A stretch of DNA of 10,676 nt, taken from NCBI GenBank assembly GCA_016203755.1, contig JACQMD010000155.1:1-10676 (forward strand). The letters are read 5' to 3'. Both the position numbers and the translations under genes were made by a program. Numbering within the stretch: the first letter of the stretch is position 1; each line of letters opens with the position of its first letter. Shown here in pieces: positions 7,562 through 10,676 of this stretch. The notes beneath the pieces were generated by a model. It searched no databases. It was not told where the DNA came from and saw only the letters and a program-made list of their open reading frames with translations. The stretch is from Candidatus Roizmanbacteria bacterium. Its GTDB lineage: Bacteria; Patescibacteriota; Microgenomatia; GCA-001788215; 2-01-FULL-40-14.

Positions 7562-8044
7562 ATGGCACGAAATAAAACACTATCATCACGAAAAGAACGC
7601 GCTGCCCCAGACCCTCTCTACGGAAATGTATTCGTATCAAAGCTTATTAACCGGATCATGCGTGACGGAAAAAAATCAGTTGCCCAAAAATCGGTCTATC
7701 ATGCATTCGAAATCATTAAAAAACACCATGATAATCCGGTAGAGGTATTTCAGGAAGCAATCAGAAATATCAGTCCGCAGGTAGAAGTACGTTCACGTCG
7801 AATCGGTGGAGCCGCCTATCAAGTACCGGCTCCTGTTCGCGGTCCGAGGAAACTTTCACTTGCCCTCCGATGGCTTATATTTGAGGCCCGCAATCGTCCG
7901 ACTGCTGAATATAAAACTTTTTCGGATAAGCTTGCCGCTGAAATACTTGATGCGTTTGCCGGTGAGGGTGGCGCCATCAAACGCAAAGACACCGCTCATA
8001 AAATGGCAGAGGCCAATAAAGCCTTCTCCCACTTCAGGTGGTAA
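7562..8044 (+). CDS. rpsG: 30S ribosomal protein S7
   Basis: S7 is a primary 16S rRNA binder that starts assembly of the 30S head and lines the E site. The 160-residue protein has the family signature DPLYGNVFVSKLINRIMRDG (17-36), the hairpin region RRIGGAAYQVPAPVRGPRKL (79-98), the ALRWLIFEAR helix, and a C-terminal KMAEANKAFSHFRW. Length is close to the usual 156. It starts 6 bp after the rpsL stop and is presumably co-transcribed with it. The nearest purine-rich stretch (AGGAG at 7540-7544) is 17 nt from the ATG, too far for a normal Shine-Dalgarno site, so reinitiation or coupling is likely. In most bacteria fusA and tuf would follow; here the convergent prs follows after 25 bp (8045-8069), where I see no clear terminator hairpin. 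Confidence 0.98.
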   Translation: MARNKTLSSRKERAAPDPLYGNVFVSKLINRIMRDGKKSVAQKSVYHAFEIIKKHHDNPVEVFQEAIRNISPQVEVRSRRIGGAAYQVPAPVRGPRKLSLALRWLIFEARNRPTAEYKTFSDKLAAEILDAFAGEGGAIKRKDTAHKMAEANKAFSHFRW

Positions 8045-8069
8045 ACAATTCTTCCGCTCAACTTAATTT

Positions 8070-9077
8070 CTAGGGAATAAGATCGTGTAGAGGTATTCCT
8101 TTATGAATACGATGGATTGATTCTGCAAGTAACGGAGCGATAGAAGCACTATGGATTTTCGGATGTTGTAATACTTCCGTTCGATGTGCTATCGAATCCG
8201 TAATCCATACTTCATCGATAGGAGAATCATCTAATCTCTGCAAGGCATCTTCTGTAAAAAGACCATGCGTTGCAGCAAATATAATCCGTTCTGCTCCATT
8301 CTGCTTGAGTAGTGTAGCTGCTTTTGTACCTGTTCTAAACGTACTGATAAGATCATCAACGATTACTACATTTCTATTCGATACTTCCCCTACCATAAAA
8401 AGAGTGTTTGTTTGGTCGTGGAGGTGAATATCTCTATGTTTGTATACCACAGCAAGCTCATTGGTGCCAAGGAGCCGAGCATATTCGGTGGCACGAGGCA
8501 CACCGCCTTTATCAGGTGAAACAACAACAACATTTTCAGCTAAACCTTGATCTTTCAAAGCCGGTACCAATGTATAGGAAGCACGTAAATTATCCCAGGG
8601 TCCATTGAAGAAACCTTGTTGTTGTTCAGAGTGAATGTCCACTGTCACAATGCGCATTGCTCCCCGTTGTTCATACCATTTAGCAAAAACTTCTGAGCTA
8701 ATCGGAACTCTGGATCGGTCTTTACGATCCTGACGGGAATAGCCAAAATACGGAATAATAGCAGTAATCTCAGCACTCGAGGCTCGTCTTGCAGCATCAA
8801 TCATGAGAGCTAGTTCAACAGCATAGTCATTAACACGGGGAGGAGAGGTCGGTTGGACTATAAAAACGTCTTTTCTGTCAAGGCTCGGTCCTATTTGTAT
8901 TCTAATTTCACCATCTGCAAACGTACTTACGGGTTGATCAACGGTTACATTTAGAATAGTTCCTACTTTTTTTGCAAGTTCAGGATTTGCCCGACCGGTG
9001 AGAACTTCTAATCCATTCCTCCGAAAGACCGTTTCTGCAGCATCTGTAGGTGGTTGTCGATGTTCAGGTGGTTGCAT
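8070..9077 (-). CDS. prs: Ribose-phosphate pyrophosphokinase (PRPP synthetase)
   Basis: It transfers pyrophosphate from ATP to ribose-5-phosphate, giving PRPP for purine, pyrimidine and NAD synthesis or salvage in the cytosol. Visible motifs are FADGE (53-57, ATP site), SRQDRKDRSR (114-123), the signature VDIHSEQQQGFF with H149, VVSPDKGGVPRA (185-196), the flexible-loop K213 and R215, and VVIVDDLIST (237-246), the PRPP-type loop. The loop usually reads D-T-A/G/C-G-T after the acidic pair; here it is STFRT (245-249), losing a nearly invariant Gly. The start at 9077 gives 335 aa with about 20 residues before the fold begins at LEVLTGRANPEL. An in-frame ATG at 9140 would add 21 residues, but they are unlike the family and lie over the promoter. 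There is no clear Shine-Dalgarno site. The gene converges on rpsG and diverges from the next gene. Confidence 0.93.
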   Translation of the reverse strand: MQPPEHRQPPTDAAETVFRRNGLEVLTGRANPELAKKVGTILNVTVDQPVSTFADGEIRIQIGPSLDRKDVFIVQPTSPPRVNDYAVELALMIDAARRASSAEITAIIPYFGYSRQDRKDRSRVPISSEVFAKWYEQRGAMRIVTVDIHSEQQQGFFNGPWDNLRASYTLVPALKDQGLAENVVVVSPDKGGVPRATEYARLLGTNELAVVYKHRDIHLHDQTNTLFMVGEVSNRNVVIVDDLISTFRTGTKAATLLKQNGAERIIFAATHGLFTEDALQRLDDSPIDEVWITDSIAHRTEVLQHPKIHSASIAPLLAESIHRIHKGIPLHDLIP

Positions 9078-9092
9078 GGCATCTAACTTCGG

Positions 9093-9121
9093 TTGACATA
9101 TAATATATTGTATGATAACAT
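9093..9121 (+). promoter_or_regulatory. Promoter of the divergent gene at 9142
   Basis: A perfect TTGACA (9093-9098), 17-bp spacer and TAACAT (9116-9121) with TG at 9113-9114 forming an extended -10. The predicted start is near 9128, leaving about 14 nt before the ATG at 9142 and no Shine-Dalgarno site. An ATG at 9112 lies inside this promoter, which argues against it as the start codon. Confidence 0.55.
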
Positions 9122-9140
9122 ATGATTTAATAATAATCAA
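9112..9140 (-). promoter_or_regulatory. Candidate prs promoter
   Basis: On the - strand TTGATT (9140-9135), a 17-bp spacer and TATCAT (9117-9112) give a predicted start near 9105, 28 nt before the prs ATG. Each box has two mismatches, and other AT-rich -10-like strings (for example TATTAT at 9105-9100) are close by, so the exact boxes are uncertain. Its -10 overlaps that of the opposite promoter at 9093-9121. Confidence 0.35.
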
Positions 9141-9141
9141 T

Positions 9142-10137
9142 ATGAAAAACGAACTATTTGGGTATCAAGTTCCAGCAGATATGTTAGTTTCTTTTCAAAA
9201 ATGCCCTGCCGAAGTAGCAAGAGGGGCTAAACTTAACGGTGCATACCATGCTGCAGTTGAGGCTGTTGCCCAATCGCCTAATGAATGGCTGCAGACTACT
9301 GACTCTCCCTGGTTACTCAATAGCCCGGAGTGGCAAGGACACGTCGCCCGATACTCAGTAAGAGTCAGCAATGTTATACAAGCATGGGCTCGAAAGCATA
9401 GTGCAGTGCATGTCTGTACTCCTCCAATTGGCGGAATTGCACCACTCGATTCAGTTAAACGGGTTATTACGTCGCAATACGAAGGTGATAATATTGATTT
9501 TGGTGTAGTAGATACTACTAAATCGTCTTCTTTGTTGATGGATCGGAAATCAACATTGGTTATGGTTGATGACGGATTAGGTTCATTGTCTGATCAGGTT
9601 AAACTCCTTCGTACGGTTGATCGAGAAAGAGCGGGTATGTGGGAAAGACTGCGAGGAGAAATGAAAGATATTCAAGGGCGAGCTGGATTGGGAGACGCTT
9701 CACTGAGGAGATACTATGAACGTATAATTGAGGGTTTACACAATCTCGATATTCTAAGTTTTCCCATAATGAGTCGTAATGAACGATTTATGCAAGTGCT
9801 TAGTGACTATGTTGGTGATCATCCAGATGAGTGGTCAGCAGCCCAATCGATAGTATTAGATGAAAAAGTTTGTTTCCCCATACCTGAGGATCCGCTTACT
9901 GTGGGAGGTATGATAAATGATATTCCCTGTCGTGATGTAGGAGTGGGATTGTTTGATCTACAAGAGAACGGTACGGTTTCGCCCAGAACAATAGAGATTT
10001 TGCATAGGGAAGGACTCGGTGGAGCAGAATATAGATTGTTATCAAATACTCGAGGTCTTGTTGGAGTCTCAGAAAAAGGAAGGCATCAATCTGTCGTAAT
10101 CTTTTCAAGAAAATTGGAAGGTATTTTACATTCATAA
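9142..10137 (+). CDS. Unrecognised protein with a phosphoribosyltransferase-like motif
   Basis: I do not recognise the family. The 331-residue protein looks soluble, with no signal peptide or membrane segment. Residues 67-160 resemble the core of a type I phosphoribosyltransferase: an amphipathic helix (VARYSVRVSNVIQAWARK), a strand ending in PPIGGIAP (94-101), a second strand near 118-124, then STLVMVDDGLGSLSDQ (137-152), which recalls the strand-DD-loop that binds PRPP. The usual residue after DD is hydrophobic; here it is Gly, and the loop lacks the common TG. Residues 160-235 are charged and probably helical; the C-terminal part has several Gly-rich turns. It diverges from prs and precedes a LOG-like gene by 20 bp, which fits a nucleotide-related role. 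The start at 9142 is preferred to the in-frame ATG at 9112 because the latter lies in the promoter. That it is a real gene is likely; its activity is inferred. Confidence 0.75.
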   Translation: MKNELFGYQVPADMLVSFQKCPAEVARGAKLNGAYHAAVEAVAQSPNEWLQTTDSPWLLNSPEWQGHVARYSVRVSNVIQAWARKHSAVHVCTPPIGGIAPLDSVKRVITSQYEGDNIDFGVVDTTKSSSLLMDRKSTLVMVDDGLGSLSDQVKLLRTVDRERAGMWERLRGEMKDIQGRAGLGDASLRRYYERIIEGLHNLDILSFPIMSRNERFMQVLSDYVGDHPDEWSAAQSIVLDEKVCFPIPEDPLTVGGMINDIPCRDVGVGLFDLQENGTVSPRTIEILHREGLGGAEYRLLSNTRGLVGVSEKGRHQSVVIFSRKLEGILHS

Positions 10138-10157
10138 ATATATAGAACATTCCTTAT

Positions 10158-10652
10158 ATGAAGGTGAAACGAAAAACAATTGTAGGTGTAATGGGTCCAG
10201 GAGACGATGCAACTCAATCTGATATGAAAACAGCATATACCTTAGGAAAGCTAATTGCTGAGAACGGATGGGTTTTGTTGAACGGCGGTCGTAATAAAGG
10301 AGTGATGGATGCAGTCAGCAAAGGAGCAAAATCAGCGGGCGGGCTAACAATAGGAATATTGCCATCTGATACAGGTGAAATCGCCTCAGAGGGAGTCGAT
10401 GTTGCAATTCTTACCGGTATGGGTGATGCAAGAAATACGGTTAACATTCTTACTTCAGATGTAGTGGTAGTATGCGGGATGAATCCAGGTACAGCATCTG
10501 AGGTTGCGTTAGCAATTAAATTTAATAAGCCAATTATATTGTTGCAAAACGATACTATTACTCATACATTTTTCGATAAGTTAAGCAAAGGCGCTGTCCA
10601 CACAGCTAATTCTGTAGCTGATGCAATCGCACTGATAAAATCCATCATATAA
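10158..10652 (+). CDS. LOG/SLOG-family protein (TIGR00725-like), putative nucleotide phosphoribohydrolase
   Basis: A 164-residue Rossmann-like protein of the SLOG superfamily, close in size and motifs to the TIGR00725 group. It opens with a strand and VGVMGPGDD (9-17), then has LLNGGRNKGVMDAVSKGA (40-57), GGLTIGILP (61-69), GMGDARN (87-93), and the loop MNPGTASE (108-115), corresponding to the PGGxGTxxE nucleotide-binding loop of LOG proteins. The Arg of ARN and the Glu of TASE, counterparts of LOG active-site residues, are present. Some LOG enzymes cleave nucleoside 5'-monophosphates into base and ribose-5-phosphate; others in the fold bind nucleotides or are lysine-decarboxylase-annotated by mistake, so the substrate is unknown. 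It begins 20 bp after the previous stop with no Shine-Dalgarno site and may share its transcript. The 24 bases after its stop hold no visible terminator before the window ends. Confidence 0.85.
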   Translation: MKVKRKTIVGVMGPGDDATQSDMKTAYTLGKLIAENGWVLLNGGRNKGVMDAVSKGAKSAGGLTIGILPSDTGEIASEGVDVAILTGMGDARNTVNILTSDVVVVCGMNPGTASEVALAIKFNKPIILLQNDTITHTFFDKLSKGAVHTANSVADAIALIKSII

Positions 10653-10676
10653 CGTGTTGTCCAGATCGAGAAATGC

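Noticed and set aside
9078..9140. ATG at 9140 (-) for prs and ATG at 9112 (+) for the divergent gene, which would make the genes overlap
   Set aside because: Both extensions lie on the promoter elements and encode AT-biased Ile/Tyr-rich residues; starts at 9077 and 9142 leave a normal promoter region.
10114..10144. Promoter for the gene at 10158 (TTGGAA, then TATATA)
   Set aside because: The spacer is 19 bp and the region is simply AT-rich. TATAGA at 10141-10146 sits at an rpsL-like distance from the ATG, but no -35 fits it, so co-transcription from 9093-9121 is as likely.

Overview
The window is a bacterial housekeeping locus with seven protein-coding genes and almost no spare DNA. Order: rpoB, rpoC, rpsL and rpsG on the + strand, then prs on the - strand, then two + strand genes (an unrecognised gene with a phosphoribosyltransferase-like motif, and a LOG/SLOG-family gene). 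Both RNA polymerase subunits are compact (about 1061 and 1257 aa) and lack the large insertions of the E. coli proteins. TGA and TAA are used as stops, so the code is standard. Compact subunits, gaps of 6 to 64 bp, weak or absent Shine-Dalgarno sites, and many substitutions at positions that are conserved in most bacteria suggest a streamlined, deep-branching bacterium. A Patescibacteria/CPR lineage, perhaps the Microgenomates group, is my best guess. This is inference and was not tested against a database.

Region 1 (1-138) is the rpoB leader. It holds a consensus-like promoter (TTGACA, 17 bp, TATAAA), then a perfect 6-bp hairpin with a T tract resembling an intrinsic terminator, then a second promoter whose predicted start coincides with the rpoB ATG. 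Region 2 (139-8044) is the transcription/translation block. rpoB and rpoC overlap by 8 bp, and rpoC has a true AAGGAG site. rpsL has its own promoter, whose extended -10 is built from the rpoC stop codon. rpsG follows after 6 bp. No fusA or tuf follows; the block ends 25 bp from the convergent end of prs.

Region 3 (8070-10652) looks like nucleotide/PRPP metabolism. prs makes PRPP from ribose-5-phosphate and ATP, but its ribose-5-phosphate loop is altered. The divergent gene at 9142-10137 carries a VDD motif like that of type I phosphoribosyltransferases. The last gene belongs to the LOG/SLOG fold, some members of which release ribose-5-phosphate from nucleoside monophosphates. Together they could form a PRPP-centred salvage or base-exchange module; this is a hypothesis.

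The most notable observations are in the polymerase: substitutions at all three classical rifampicin-resistance clusters of beta, a Phe-to-Lys change beside the trigger-loop histidine of beta', a His-to-Arg change at the start of the bridge helix, and a charged coiled-coil insertion at the same site as the one in Actinobacteria. I found no CRISPR array, tRNA, rRNA, insertion sequence or obvious long repeat.
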